From: Hungateiclostridiaceae bacterium UBA1305
GTDB lineage: Bacteria > Bacillota > Clostridia > Acetivibrionales > DTU013
NCBI GenBank assembly: GCA_002307275.1
Contig: DBTX01000082.1
Span: 1 to 42,211 of the forward strand
Length of the DNA: 42,211 bases
Direction of reading: 5' to 3'
Below, one piece after another: positions 25,847-33,710 of this stretch; within the stretch, counting starts at the first letter, position 1, and each line of letters opens with the position of its first letter. A program made the position numbers and the translations under genes. Below the pieces are notes generated by a model. The model was not told where the DNA came from. It worked only from the letters and a program-made list of their open reading frames with translations, and did not search any database.

Positions 25847-25885
25847 GCATGGGCGAGCAGTTGACTTCAGTCAACGACCAGCCCC
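25847..25885 (+). repeat. Palindromic repeat, copy A
   Basis: GCATGGGCGAGCAG, then the inner inverted repeat GTTGACT-TC-AGTCAAC read on the plus strand, then GACCAGCCCC. It spans the stop codon of the DUF1667 gene and lies in the opposite orientation to copies B, C and D. Outer bases GGGC/GCCC can extend the hairpin. Confidence 0.8.
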
Positions 25886-26248
25886 TGAACTATTTGACGT
25901 GGAAATGATGTCAATTCCCGTACCTAAAATATTTTTAATGATGATATCCCCAACCTTTAACGGCGTCTTTGCAGTACAATCATTCACCGCTGCCATACAC
26001 TCGTGCAGTAAAGCCTTGGGCAGCGGACTGCTGGATTTGACCGGTGCCAGCTGCTGTCTGCTTCCTGTCACTCTCACCGTTGTAGTCAGCATTCTGACCG
26101 GATTAATACATTCATTTACGGCATATGACGCCCCTCTTTTGCATTGATGGCCGGTGACATCCGATGTTTTAACATCAGATTCCGATACTGCTGTAACCTT
26201 CAAAGCACAACCCTTTGGGCACACGATGCAGATAAATTCCTTCTCCAT
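25871..26248 (-). CDS. DUF1667 protein, partner of the glycerol flavoproteins
   Basis: A 125-residue small protein of the DUF1667 family, which in many anaerobes follows a GlpA-like flavoprotein and a second FAD oxidoreductase. The N-terminus carries C7-x2-C10-P-x-G-C14 (ICIVCPKGCALKV) and C36 (GHQCKRGASY), suitable for an iron-sulphur cluster or a metal. It may act as an electron-transfer or assembly subunit (inference). It starts 67 bases after the preceding flavoprotein gene, with GGAGGT before the ATG. The last residues SSGAGR and the TGA stop are formed by palindromic repeat copy A, so its original C-terminus has been replaced or extended. Confidence 0.85.
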   Translation of the reverse strand: MEKEFICIVCPKGCALKVTAVSESDVKTSDVTGHQCKRGASYAVNECINPVRMLTTTVRVTGSRQQLAPVKSSSPLPKALLHECMAAVNDCTAKTPLKVGDIIIKNILGTGIDIISTSNSSGAGR

Positions 26249-26315
26249 TTCATTTTACCTCCAATCTCCGGATAATGCAAAATGCAAATTTGATATTCTT
26301 CAACGAAATATCCCC

Positions 26316-27290
26316 TCAGTGTCCGGCCACAAATCCAGCTGCCGACGTTCCTGCCAGTTCAGCCTGAAGCGTCACATTATCCACCAGGTCATGCACATGA
26401 ACAACATTCCCGCAGGCAAACACACCCGGCATGGAGGTCTGCATTTTTTTATCAACAACTGGCCCTGCTGTCAGCGGATCGATATCTATGCCCGCCTCCC
26501 TTGTGATCTCATTTTCCGGTATCAATCCAACAGAAAGCAGCAATGTGTCGCATGCAACAAATTCCTCCGTCCCCGGCGCCGGCTGCTTGCATTCATCAAC
26601 CGCAGCAACTGTCACTCCCTCGATTCTGTTTCTTCCGTGTATTTCAACAATAGTATGACTTAACTTGAGCGGAATATTGAAATCCTGCAGACACTGTACA
26701 ACATTCCTTGTCAAACCGCCGGGTTTGGGCATAATCTCGCAAACCATCTTCACCGCAGCGCCTTCCAATGTAAGCCTTCTGGCCATAATCAGCCCTATAT
26801 CGCCCGAGCCGAGTATCACCACATTTCTCCCTGGAAGATACCCATTGATATTAACAAATTTCTGTGCTGTTCCTGCCGTATAAATACCTGCAGGTCTTGT
26901 TCCCGGGATATTGAGCGAACCTCTTGTCCTTTCCCTGCAGCCCATCGCCAGAATGACGGCACCTGCTCTGATCCGCATGAAACCGTCCGTGGGGCTGATT
27001 GCTTCAACCATTCTTCCTGATTTGATTGAAAGGACTGTTGCACCTGTTATATAAGAGATATTCATTTTATGAACCATATCAATATATCTGCAGGCATATT
27101 CGGGGCCTGTCAGTTCTTCTTTAAAAATCTGCAGGCCAAAGCCCGTGTGGATGCACTGCTGAAGGATCCCGCCAAGGCTGTCCTCACGTTCAAGGATCAG
27201 TATGTCTTCAACGCCCTGTTTTCGTGCTTCCACTGCAGCAGCCATCCCGGCGGGTCCTCCGCCTATCACTAAAAGCTGGACTTCTCTCAA
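26316..27290 (-). CDS. FAD-dependent pyridine nucleotide oxidoreductase, short form
   Basis: A 324-residue flavoprotein with an FAD-binding GGGPAG (10-15), the conserved LGGILQQCIHTGFGL, an NAD-binding GSGDIG in the middle, and the second FAD motif ACGNVVHVHDLVDNVT near the end. It is the usual second oxidoreductase of the glycerol-3-phosphate cluster. Homologues I know are about 410-420 residues and go on for roughly 90 residues past this point; here the frame stops at AAGFVAGH, and only 67 bases remain before the DUF1667 gene. So it is a short or truncated version with both nucleotide sites intact. TTG at 27290 is preferred because GGAGG lies 8 bases upstream; the GTG at 27299 touches that site. 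Confidence 0.8.
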   Translation of the reverse strand: MREVQLLVIGGGPAGMAAAVEARKQGVEDILILEREDSLGGILQQCIHTGFGLQIFKEELTGPEYACRYIDMVHKMNISYITGATVLSIKSGRMVEAISPTDGFMRIRAGAVILAMGCRERTRGSLNIPGTRPAGIYTAGTAQKFVNINGYLPGRNVVILGSGDIGLIMARRLTLEGAAVKMVCEIMPKPGGLTRNVVQCLQDFNIPLKLSHTIVEIHGRNRIEGVTVAAVDECKQPAPGTEEFVACDTLLLSVGLIPENEITREAGIDIDPLTAGPVVDKKMQTSMPGVFACGNVVHVHDLVDNVTLQAELAGTSAAGFVAGH

Positions 27291-27308
27291 AGCATTCACC
27301 TCCGCGCT

Positions 27309-27386
27309 CTATTTTGTCCTACCTGACAGCAGCCATGAGCCTTCGCCCTATTTTGTCCTACCTGACAGCAGCCATGAGCCTTCGCC
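27309..27386. repeat. Tandem duplication of 39 bases at the GlpA-like stop codon
   Basis: Units 27309-27347 and 27348-27386 are identical by eye. Each begins CTATTTTGTCCTACC on the plus strand and contains the TAG stop and the last 12 codons (GEGSWLLSGRTK) of the GlpA-like gene. Only the second unit is translated; the first is now intergenic. Confidence 0.9.
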
Positions 27387-28901
27387 CTTTTTCGTCACTT
27401 TGTCATAAGGTATGTCTAGTTCTCTTGAAAGCAATTCCATCAGCCTTGGTGTGCAGAAGCCGCCCTGGCACCGTCCCATTCCGGCCCGTGTCCTTCTTTT
27501 GACGGCATCCAGATCAAGCGCTCCTGCTGGTCTCCTGATACAGTCTACGACTTCCCCTTCCGTTACCTTTTCACAACGGCAGACCAGTCTGCCATAAGCA
27601 GGATTTCTTTTCAACAGTTCGTCAAGTTCTTCTGCTTCCAGCTCTCTGAATCGGATCACCCTGTCCCTGTTTTTTATGAAGTCTTTCTTTATAATACGTT
27701 CAAGCCCCTGTCTGCCAAGCAGTCCACTGACATATTCACCTATTGCGGGTGCGCAGGACAGACCCGGCGACTCGATACCGGCAACATTGATAAAATTGGG
27801 ATTCTTTTTTGAAGGACTTATCAAGAAATCTCCCTGTAAAGCGATTCCTTCGGATGTAGTCTGAAGCATATCCTCAGATACCTTCGCGGTATTTTCTTTA
27901 TCCAAAGGTACCTTTGTCGTCGTTTCGGTCCCGACAGACACGTTGCTCCCCTGCCCTGCTGCAAGCTTTGCCCGAAGACCTGCAAAGGATGTCACCACGC
28001 GCCTGGGATCAAGCCCCGGCACGGCCCTGAGACCTCCTTGCAGCACTTGCGCCATGCCGGCGGCAGTCGTCGCACTGTCGTCCATGTCGTCAATCTCCTG
28101 CGCATCAGGCCCTACCATGATATTGCCATCGACAGTTGGCGTCACAAGTATGCCCTTTCCCATTGCAGTCGGGCACTGGAAAATGACCCTGTTCACCAGA
28201 TTTCCAACTGCCTTGTCCATCAGAAGATATTCCCCTTTTCTGGGTCTTATGGCGAAGCTTTTATCGCCCGCCATCGCAGCAACCTTACCGGAATAAACGC
28301 CCGCAGCATTTACAAAATATCGGCAGGCGATCAATTCACCTCCTGCAGCAACCTCGATATGATCCTCCTTGAAGCGCACAGCAGCAACTTCGCAGCTCCG
28401 CCTGAGCTCCACACCATTGACAACCGCATTTTCCACCGCTGCAGCCGTTAATTCATACGGGCAAATGATACCAGCCGTCGGCGCATATAATGCGCAGGTA
28501 ACCTCATCTGAAATCTGCGGTTCCAATTCCTTTATTCTATTCCGGTCCAGTAATTCCAATCCCGGGACTCCATTGGCAATACCTTTGCCCATAAGTCCTG
28601 CCAGCGTCTCCCTGTCTTTTTCATCAAAGCCCACAACAAGTGAGCCCGTCCTTTTATATGGTACATCCAATTCCTGTGCAACATTCTCCATCATACCGGC
28701 TCCACGCACGTTAAGAAGGGCTTTCAGACTGCGGGTTCTGCAGTCGTAACCGGCATGCACTATCCCGCTGTTTGCCTTGCTGGAACCTGAGGCAACATCG
28801 TTCCCTTTTTCAAGAATACAGACCTTCAATTCATAGCGTGAAAGCTCTCTTGCGATAAAAGCACCGATAACTCCGGCTCCTGCAATAATTACATCATACA
28901 A
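27348..28901 (-). CDS. GlpA-like glycerol-3-phosphate dehydrogenase with [2Fe-2S] domain
   Basis: A 517-residue flavoprotein that should oxidise sn-glycerol-3-phosphate to dihydroxyacetone phosphate. The N-terminal DAO domain begins YDVIIAGAGVIGAFIAREL, with NSGIVHAGYD for FAD binding. A C-terminal BFD-like domain has C441-x-C443 (VCRCEKVTEGEVVDCI) and C478-x4-C483 (GRCQGGFC), which bind a [2Fe-2S] cluster, as in anaerobic GlpA. The start is TTG at 28901, fixed by GGGGAGG 8 bases upstream; the ATG frame from 29003 has no ribosome site. It is the first gene of the glycerol operon. Its last 39 bases are duplicated downstream. The electron acceptor is probably a partner flavoprotein or quinone (inference). 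Confidence 0.85.
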   Translation of the reverse strand: MYDVIIAGAGVIGAFIARELSRYELKVCILEKGNDVASGSSKANSGIVHAGYDCRTRSLKALLNVRGAGMMENVAQELDVPYKRTGSLVVGFDEKDRETLAGLMGKGIANGVPGLELLDRNRIKELEPQISDEVTCALYAPTAGIICPYELTAAAVENAVVNGVELRRSCEVAAVRFKEDHIEVAAGGELIACRYFVNAAGVYSGKVAAMAGDKSFAIRPRKGEYLLMDKAVGNLVNRVIFQCPTAMGKGILVTPTVDGNIMVGPDAQEIDDMDDSATTAAGMAQVLQGGLRAVPGLDPRRVVTSFAGLRAKLAAGQGSNVSVGTETTTKVPLDKENTAKVSEDMLQTTSEGIALQGDFLISPSKKNPNFINVAGIESPGLSCAPAIGEYVSGLLGRQGLERIIKKDFIKNRDRVIRFRELEAEELDELLKRNPAYGRLVCRCEKVTEGEVVDCIRRPAGALDLDAVKRRTRAGMGRCQGGFCTPRLMELLSRELDIPYDKVTKKGEGSWLLSGRTK

Positions 28902-28946
28902 ATTCGTTCGCCTCCCCTGTTGCAATACAAATGCCGTGGATAAAGC

Positions 28947-28983
28947 TCTCCAAAAGCATATAAATAACTCTCCAAAAGCATAA
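28947..28983. promoter_or_regulatory. Two direct repeats upstream of the glycerol operon
   Basis: CTCTCCAAAAGCATA occurs at 28947-28961 and 28969-28983, exactly 22 bases apart, which is two helical turns. The pair lies between the preceding terminator and the ribosome site of the GlpA-like gene. The spacing suits an activator or repressor binding on one face of DNA; no factor is identified. Confidence 0.4.
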
Positions 28984-29032
28984 AAAGAGCCACACAAAAT
29001 CAAAGCAGAAGCTTTAATCTTGATGTGACTCC
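28983..29032 (-). terminator. Terminator of the MoxR/Bat operon
   Basis: On the minus strand GAGTCACATCAAGATTAAAGC pairs with GCTTTGATTTTGTGTGGCTC (about 19 pairs, several G-U) around a short TTCT loop, followed by TTTTT. It lies 39 bases past the BatD stop codon. Confidence 0.8.
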
Positions 29033-29070
29033 ATGTCTCCGCACATTCAAAACAACTTTATATTCATATA

Positions 29071-30783
29071 CTATACCTTCAAGGTACGTTTTGCAACTGA
29101 TTCCGTCTGATTTTTCAGTTTACAGATACGTTTATAGATATCTCTGATTTTTTCTTTTAAATTCATATCCTCTTTTTCGGTGCGATATTTTCCGTTTTCC
29201 ATATAATCCATTATTTCCAGCACAGGGTTCGCGAGCCCGTACTCTGCAAGCCGGTTCACAATCATATTCCTTGTATTTGCCTTCAGGCTCAGGTTGAAGC
29301 TATGCTTGATCAAGCTGTTGAACAGGTTGTATATCTCGTTTTGATCTTCTTCCTTTTTTAACTGTCTATAGATGCTCTGCAGCTTTTTGTCGTATTTTCT
29401 TCGGGTTAAGAATACCAAATAAACAGCAACGGCAAGCACCAGCAGAATTGCCATTATGATCAGCCCTGACATCAGATATCCCTTTTTCAACTGTATCGTA
29501 AAGTATCCATCATTCTGCGGCGTATAGCTTACCTGATCGATTTTTACAGTTTCGATTGGAGTGGAGGCGTCCTGGTTCTGAACACCCGTCTGGCCTTGAG
29601 GAGTCTCACCCTTTACATTAATTGTCGTACCGGGGATTTCAACCTTTTCATAATTACCGCTGGCCGGGTTAAAATAGGATATGGATTTCGAATCAATTTT
29701 TAGTTCCCCGTTTGTTTTTGGAACCAGTATAACTTCAAATTGCTTTTTTGCATGATATAAATTATTTTTAATTCCTTCCTCGCTGCTCTTTTCTGTCTGG
29801 TAAACGGAAAATCCGGATAAATCATCTTTTACTATTTCCTTCAGGTTATCCAGGTTACAGTCGCCGGAGGCTGTTATGTCAAGTGTTAAAGAGTCGCCAT
29901 AGTTAACCTCGTTTTTACTGTATTTGGCATCCAGGTTCAATTTTCCTACTATACCGGAAAAATCAGCTGGCTGATTATTCAACGGCAGCGGTTTTACAGT
30001 TATTTTTTTTGATTCGGTCTGCAGATAAACCGGCGTTGAGGAATTAAAAAAGTCACCTGTGCTGACATTAGCCTGAAAATTATAAGCCGGTATGGTAAAT
30101 GTACCTGTTTTTATCGGCGATATAAATGATTGCCTTGCTTCATATTTTGCATACTTATTCCCGTCAACAGTAACGATCTCGGCCTGTAATTTATCCTGGG
30201 GCACATCTTTACTGATAAAATCCTTAATACTAGTGTCACCCGAAAAGCCAAAATTCTCAATATTATAGCGGGAATACAGCTCATATGCCAGTACAACTTT
30301 TTGCCCGATGTATGCCTCTCCGGTCGAAAGAATCGTTTTGATGAAATAATCTGCCTTCTCTCCGTTTTTAGTACGATCCGCCTCACTGACATTTATCTGC
30401 AGTTGGTTCGTCTGATAGATCCTGCCATTATATTTTACGCTGCCCTGAAGTGTAAATTTCCCCACATTTTTGGGCATGATGATATAGTTTACATCTTCCT
30501 CATAGCTCGAAGCCCCATTGATAATCTGTGTGGATGTAGAATTGCCGGTTGATACAACATCAAAATTTTCCAGTCCGCTGATGCCTGTCAACTCAGCGCC
30601 CTGTGCATTTATTATTGAAAGGACCAGATTGGAGCTTACCCCTTTTTGCATGTTCAGGCTGTCAATATCGAGCAGGTATTGAGGAGCCGTCTGTGCCAGT
30701 GCAATCCCTTCTGGCATAAGTATTCCGGCAGATATTATGAAAAGTATGAATAATATCCTTGCATTCAGTTTTTTACCAGTCAT
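29071..30783 (-). CDS. batD: BatD family protein
   Basis: A 570-residue protein: a signal peptide or membrane anchor at the N-terminus (ARILFILFIISAGILMPEGI), several immunoglobulin-like beta domains typical of BatD ('oxygen tolerance') proteins, a membrane helix near 430-455 (LMSGLIIMAILLVLAVAVYL) and a cytoplasmic tail of about 110 residues. Most of it should lie outside the cell. BatD proteins accompany MoxR ATPases and VWA proteins and are thought to act in envelope stress or protein assembly. ATG at 30783 has GGAGGAG upstream; the frame to 30882 lies within the preceding gene. The start overlaps the end of the TPR gene by 11 bases. Last gene of the operon, followed by a strong terminator. 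Confidence 0.85.
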   Translation of the reverse strand: MTGKKLNARILFILFIISAGILMPEGIALAQTAPQYLLDIDSLNMQKGVSSNLVLSIINAQGAELTGISGLENFDVVSTGNSTSTQIINGASSYEEDVNYIIMPKNVGKFTLQGSVKYNGRIYQTNQLQINVSEADRTKNGEKADYFIKTILSTGEAYIGQKVVLAYELYSRYNIENFGFSGDTSIKDFISKDVPQDKLQAEIVTVDGNKYAKYEARQSFISPIKTGTFTIPAYNFQANVSTGDFFNSSTPVYLQTESKKITVKPLPLNNQPADFSGIVGKLNLDAKYSKNEVNYGDSLTLDITASGDCNLDNLKEIVKDDLSGFSVYQTEKSSEEGIKNNLYHAKKQFEVILVPKTNGELKIDSKSISYFNPASGNYEKVEIPGTTINVKGETPQGQTGVQNQDASTPIETVKIDQVSYTPQNDGYFTIQLKKGYLMSGLIIMAILLVLAVAVYLVFLTRRKYDKKLQSIYRQLKKEEDQNEIYNLFNSLIKHSFNLSLKANTRNMIVNRLAEYGLANPVLEIMDYMENGKYRTEKEDMNLKEKIRDIYKRICKLKNQTESVAKRTLKV

Positions 30784-31723
30784 ATTGCTCCTCCTTACCG
30801 TTATTTTTAGTCCCCTGATTATTTTTAAGGCTATCCTCTTCCTGCTTCTCCAAAGCTTCGAGCGCCTGTTCGATCTCCGCACTGTTCTGAGCGGTCCCGG
30901 AGTTATCCGTACTATTCAGGCCGGAAGTACCCTGGGTCTCGTTCCCGGACTGAGAGGCCTGCTGTCCGTTTTGTCCACTATCCTGTCCATTATTGCCGCT
31001 ATCGTTCTGACTCTGGCTTCCCTGCGTTCCCTGCTGCTGAGTACTGCTTTCATTCTGCTGATCTCCATTACTCTGCTGATTCTGATTATCCTGCTGCTCT
31101 CCATTACTCTGTTGATTTTGATTATTCTGCTGATTCTGATTATTCTGCTGATCTCCATTACCTTGCCGGTTATCGCCGTTTTGTTGGTTCTTGTCATCCT
31201 GCTGATTCTTATCATCCTGCTGATTCTTGCTGTCATTTTTATTATTATCGTTATTGGGCATTTGCCCTATTTTCTCTTTTACAACCTCGTAATTGTATTT
31301 TAGTGACATGTCCTGAGGATATTTCTCTATTCCCTTCTGATAGGTCTGCAAAGCCTGTTGATAATATTGCAGCTTCTGATTGTCGTCACTGCCGGCATCA
31401 CCCAATTTCAGGCAGGAGTTGCCTGAATTGAGGTATTTTGCAACAGTATCCGGGCCTTTTTCATAATATCCGATGGCCTGCTGATAATCTTTCAGGCGAT
31501 ACGATACCTGGCCGGAATTATAATTCAATTCAGGATCGTCCGGTTTTTCCCCCATTCCTTCCTTGTATGCTTCCAAAGCCTGTTCGTAATTGCCTGCGGC
31601 ATAAAGCCGGTTCCCTTCCAAAAGGGCTTCCCGTTGAACATTTTTAAAATCAACAGCACCTGTAAAAAACATTATCAGAAGGATAACCGTCAATACTGCC
31701 AAAATAAAAAGCACTCTTTTCAC
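30773..31723 (-). CDS. TPR protein with long Q/N-rich domain (BatC/BatE-like)
   Basis: A 316-residue protein: one membrane helix (about 4-22), about three tetratricopeptide repeats (35-150: EGNRLYAAGNYEQALEAYKE, NSGQVSYRLKDYQQAIGYYE, YQQALQTYQKGIEKYPQD), then about 125 residues made almost only of Q, N, D, G and S (about 160-285), and a charged C-terminus. Short units such as DDKNQQ and NNQNQQ repeat. TPR proteins of Bat operons bind partner proteins. The GTG start at 31723 is preceded by GGAGG and overlaps the previous stop codon as GTGA, so translation is coupled. The Q/N-rich part is compositionally prion-like and likely disordered. Confidence 0.85.
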   Translation of the reverse strand: MKRVLFILAVLTVILLIMFFTGAVDFKNVQREALLEGNRLYAAGNYEQALEAYKEGMGEKPDDPELNYNSGQVSYRLKDYQQAIGYYEKGPDTVAKYLNSGNSCLKLGDAGSDDNQKLQYYQQALQTYQKGIEKYPQDMSLKYNYEVVKEKIGQMPNNDNNKNDSKNQQDDKNQQDDKNQQNGDNRQGNGDQQNNQNQQNNQNQQSNGEQQDNQNQQSNGDQQNESSTQQQGTQGSQSQNDSGNNGQDSGQNGQQASQSGNETQGTSGLNSTDNSGTAQNSAEIEQALEALEKQEEDSLKNNQGTKNNGKEEQYDW

Positions 31724-32709
31724 CCGGCCTTCCTCCTTTCAGGCAGCAGATTTGCCGCCAGAAACAACAGTATCCCGGTTCCCAAAAAGTATTGATAAAT
31801 CTGGGCGTATCTCTTGATTTTCTCTGTTTTCAAGGTATCCCTCTTCAGATAAGAGAGTTCCTTCAGCAGAGAATCGGTCTCAATTCCTGAAACCGATGAC
31901 TGATAATAAGTGCCATTACCTGAAGCAGCCAGTTTTTGCAGCGAATCCGGATCCATGCATGATGTGACGAAGTTTCCGCTATTGTCTTTCTTATAGTCCG
32001 TTATCTTCAAGCCTGTGGAATCATAAACCGGAATCAGTCCGCCCCTGGTCGTACCTATACCAATAGTGTATACTTTCAAATGCGTATCATTAAGCGTTTT
32101 TAAAACATTCAGGCTGTCTGTGCCATGGTCTTCTCCATCACTTAAAATGACGACCACCCTGTCGGCACTTGAAGTCCGGTCAAAGGAATTATCCGCCAGC
32201 CTGATTGCGGCCCCGATGTCGGTACCTCCCCCGCCAATCATATCCGTATCGATTACATCAAGAAACATCCTGGCTACCTGGTAATCGTCAGTCAGGGGCA
32301 TCTGGACATAGGCACCCGATGAAAACGGAATAAGCCCTATCCTGTCACCTTTCAGTGAATCTATCATACTTCCGATCATTTTTTTCGCCGCACTGAGCCT
32401 GTCCGGCTGGATATCCCGGACCAGCATGCTTTTGGAGGTATCGACCAGTACATATATATCAAGGCCTGACTTGTTTGTCTCGGCAAAGCCGGTGAAGATT
32501 TGAGGGCCTAAAAGGGAAAAGAACATCAGGCTCAGCCCAAGAACGGTCAACACAATCCGAAGCAATGCAAACCGAGCTTTTGCACCGATTTTCAGCACTC
32601 GCAATATCCTGTCTTTTTTCCTGTATGACATAAGCATAGTAACCAGTCCCAATACAGGAAGTATGATAAAAATCATATTAGCGGGATTTTTAAATTCCAG
32701 GTAATTCAA
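31720..32709 (-). CDS. VWA domain membrane protein (BatB-like)
   Basis: A 329-residue protein with two N-terminal membrane helices (about 12-28 and 48-70), a von Willebrand A domain with a full MIDAS start D90-T-S92-K-S94 (LVDTSKSM), GGGTDIGAAI and VVILSDGEDHG, and a C-terminal helix (YFLGTGILLFLAANLLP). The MIDAS binds Mg2+ and partner proteins on the outer face or in the membrane region. The TTG start at 32709 has GGAGGGG 9 bases upstream. It lies 32 bases after the first VWA gene and overlaps the TPR gene by 4 bases. The two VWA proteins share layout and probably arose by duplication. Confidence 0.88.
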   Translation of the reverse strand: MNYLEFKNPANMIFIILPVLGLVTMLMSYRKKDRILRVLKIGAKARFALLRIVLTVLGLSLMFFSLLGPQIFTGFAETNKSGLDIYVLVDTSKSMLVRDIQPDRLSAAKKMIGSMIDSLKGDRIGLIPFSSGAYVQMPLTDDYQVARMFLDVIDTDMIGGGGTDIGAAIRLADNSFDRTSSADRVVVILSDGEDHGTDSLNVLKTLNDTHLKVYTIGIGTTRGGLIPVYDSTGLKITDYKKDNSGNFVTSCMDPDSLQKLAASGNGTYYQSSVSGIETDSLLKELSYLKRDTLKTEKIKRYAQIYQYFLGTGILLFLAANLLPERRKAG

Positions 32710-32741
32710 CTATATGCCCCTCCTTTCCTGAACAACTCCAC

Positions 32742-33710
32742 TCAGGGAATCCGGATAAAGTAATAACGGTCGAGGAAAATACCCACAAGCAGCAACACAA
32801 GGGCAATTCCAATCAAACTATAAGCCAGTTCGGTATATTCAGTAAAACTATCATGCTTGAATTCCGTCTTTTCCAGCTTGTTGATGGTCGAGTATATCTG
32901 CGACAGTGCTTTTGAATCCCTGGCCCTGTAATAGCGGCCACCTGTCGTATCTGCAATTTTCTTCAGCAGATCCTCGTTCAGTCCGCCCTCAACCTGCTGA
33001 TAACTGGTCTGTCCAAGCCCCTGCACGGGAATAATGGTTTTGTCCGTGCCTACACCGATCGTATATATTTTTATCCCCATCTCCTTTGCCATTTCACAGG
33101 CAGTATCGGGTGCTATTGTCCCGGCGTTGTTATCGCCGTCTGTGACAAGGATCATAATTTTGGATGCAGCTTCACTGTTTTTAAGCCTGTTCAAGCCTAC
33201 CGAAATAGCCGTTCCGATAGCAGTACCGTCTTCGTTTACCGACTCGGCTGTAATTTCATCAATTGATTCATTGACAATATTATGGTCGAGCGTTAATGGA
33301 ATCCTGGTATATGCAGTTCCGGCAAAGATGACCAGTGAAATCTTGTCCTCTGGTCTTTCTGCAATAAAGTCCTCCGTTGTTTTTTTTGCCGCCTCCAGCC
33401 GGTTCGGCTGAAAGTCAACAGATTGCATCGAGCCCGATACATCAAGCAACGCCGCAATATCAATACCATTCTGCCTGACAGGACCAGCATTCTGTGTAAG
33501 CTGGGGCCTTGCCAATGCGACAGCCAGCACAGCAAGGCCGGTAACAATGACAACTCTGCCGATTTTATGCTTGACGGTTTTCTTCATACCGGAGCTCATC
33601 AAGAGTTTTACACTCGAAAATTTCAGAGCCGACTTTTCTTTTCTTAATAGAAAGATATAAATAAATAACGGTATCAAAAGCAGGAAATACCAGCTAGCCA
33701 ACCGAATCAT
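32742..33710 (-). CDS. VWA domain membrane protein (BatA-like)
   Basis: A 322-residue protein: two N-terminal membrane helices (about 7-22 and 52-68), a VWA domain with MIDAS D90-V-S92-G-S94 (LLDVSGSM), ARPQ just before it as in BatA, EDGTAIGTAISVGLNRLK and ILVTDGDNN, then a C-terminal helix (LAYSLIGIALVLLLVGIFLD). Members are thought to act with the MoxR ATPase as a metal-dependent protein-binding module. ATG at 33710 overlaps the preceding stop codon as ATGA, so translation is coupled. Confidence 0.9.
   Translation of the reverse strand: MIRLASWYFLLLIPLFIYIFLLRKEKSALKFSSVKLLMSSGMKKTVKHKIGRVVIVTGLAVLAVALARPQLTQNAGPVRQNGIDIAALLDVSGSMQSVDFQPNRLEAAKKTTEDFIAERPEDKISLVIFAGTAYTRIPLTLDHNIVNESIDEITAESVNEDGTAIGTAISVGLNRLKNSEAASKIMILVTDGDNNAGTIAPDTACEMAKEMGIKIYTIGVGTDKTIIPVQGLGQTSYQQVEGGLNEDLLKKIADTTGGRYYRARDSKALSQIYSTINKLEKTEFKHDSFTEYTELAYSLIGIALVLLLVGIFLDRYYFIRIP

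Noticed and set aside
30737..31303. Plus-strand frame rich in leucine and isoleucine that looks like a membrane protein
   Set aside because: It is the mirror of the Q/N-rich codons of the TPR gene on the other strand; it has no ribosome site and lies wholly inside that gene.
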